5,622 bases of DNA from Rhizobiaceae bacterium UBA1291 (GTDB lineage: Bacteria; Pseudomonadota; Alphaproteobacteria; Rhizobiales; Rhizobiaceae), in the NCBI GenBank assembly GCA_002307905.1, contig DBUL01000035.1:4565-10186 (forward strand), written 5' to 3'. A model generated the notes under the pieces. It made no database searches. It was given only the letters and a program-made list of their open reading frames with translations, and was not told where the DNA came from. This document shows positions 5,133-5,622 of the stretch, piece by piece (the first letter of the stretch is position 1; every line of letters starts with the position of its first letter). The translations under genes and the position numbers were made by a program.

Positions 5133-5622
5133 TCAGCTTCGCCCGAACAGCCGCTCGATGTCCGAAAGCTTCAGTTCGACATAGGTCGGTCGGCCATGAT
5201 TGCATTGGCCCGATCCGGGTGTCTCTTCCATCTGCCTGAGTAGGGCATTCATTTCCTCCACTCTCAGCTGGCGCCCGGAGCGCACCGATCCGTGGCAGGC
5301 CATGGTGGCGGCAACATGGTCCAGTTTCGCCGAAAGCCCTTCGGCGGTGTCCCATTCTGCGATCTCGTCGGCGAGTTCGCAGATCAGGCCCGGCACGTCC
5401 ATCTCGCCCAGCATGGCCGGTGTTTCACGTACAGCGATCGCCCCCGGGCCGAAGCGCTCGATGGCGAGCCCGAGCTGTTCGAGCGCCTCCGCATGCACCA
5501 TGAGACGGTCGCAATCCTCTTCCGGAAGGTCGACGATCTCCGGGATCAGCAGGCCTTGCGACGGCAGGCGCCGTCCGGAAAGCGCCCTGCGCATCTGCTC
5601 GAACACCAGCCGCTCATGGGCG
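5133..5622 (-). CDS. mutL: DNA mismatch repair protein MutL, C-terminal region (5' part beyond window)
   Basis: The frame is open from the right edge to TGA at 5133-5135, giving 162 residues. At the edge it reads [10 protein letters not shown], the end of the DQHA(x)2E(x)4E metal-binding endonuclease motif; the DQH part is outside the window. [12 protein letters not shown] corresponds to the conserved ACR-type motif. [13 protein letters not shown] corresponds to the CPHGRP motif, with Asn instead of Pro, and the protein ends in FGRS, like the FxR tail. These mark the C-terminal dimerisation domain of an endonuclease-type MutL, as in bacteria lacking MutH. MutL links MutS mismatch recognition to strand incision and excision. 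A GTG at 5606 is an internal valine codon, not a start. The N-terminal GHKL ATPase domain would lie beyond base 5622. The DUF2093 gene follows 65 bp downstream. Confidence 0.95.
   Translation of the reverse strand, partial: AHERLVFEQMRRALSGRRLPSQGLLIPEIVDLPEEDCDRLMVHAEALEQLGLAIERFGPGAIAVRETPAMLGEMDVPGLICELADEIAEWDTAEGLSAKLDHVAATMACHGSVRSGRQLRVEEMNALLRQMEETPGSGQCNHGRPTYVELKLSDIERLFGRS

Noticed and set aside
5068..5355. N-terminally longer version of the DUF2093 protein on the minus strand
   Set aside because: The extension overlaps mutL coding sequence, lacks family similarity, and the consensus ribosome site points to the ATG at 5067.

Overview
The window looks like chromosomal core DNA from an alphaproteobacterium of the order Rhizobiales, probably family Rhizobiaceae (Rhizobium, Agrobacterium, Shinella or similar). 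The evidence is high GC with a strong C/G third-position bias, the gene set pmbA - cysQ-like - DUF4170 - waaA - lpxK with DUF2093 and mutL facing it, and protein wording typical of rhizobial orthologues. The genus call rests on recalled family wording, not on a database search.

Layout: six genes run left to right on the plus strand. They are the 3' end of pmbA/tldE (1-311), an inositol-monophosphatase-fold phosphatase most like CysQ (352-1158), a small DUF4170 protein (1220-1468), the Kdo transferase waaA (1621-2946), a HAD phosphatase with a TTG start (2967-3674), and the lipid A 4'-kinase lpxK (3787-4815). Two genes run right to left and converge on lpxK: a 75-residue DUF2093 protein (4840-5067) and the 3' end of mutL (5133-5622, continuing off the window). 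No stretch over 300 bases lacks a gene. The two larger gaps are 1469-1620 (152 bp) and 3675-3786 (112 bp), and both carry promoter-like or hairpin signals. No tRNA, rRNA, CRISPR array, insertion sequence or attachment site was seen.

Function: the core is lipid A-Kdo assembly at the inner membrane. LpxK phosphorylates the 4' position of the tetraacyldisaccharide and WaaA then adds Kdo to the product. The HAD phosphatase lies between the two, with a consensus Shine-Dalgarno 20 bp after waaA, so it is probably co-transcribed with waaA; its substrate is unknown. CysQ would remove 3'-phosphoadenosine 5'-phosphate left by sulfate metabolism. PmbA (peptide-processing protease partner) and MutL (mismatch repair) are neighbours by synteny rather than by pathway.

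The parts most worth a second look are a possible 11-codon leader ORF whose stop overlaps the waaA start (TAATG), the HAD gene between waaA and lpxK, the apparent absence of the acyltransferase gene that I recall preceding waaA in relatives, and an inverted repeat spanning both stop codons where lpxK and the DUF2093 gene converge. I see no clearly novel multi-gene system; this is mostly a conserved housekeeping region.
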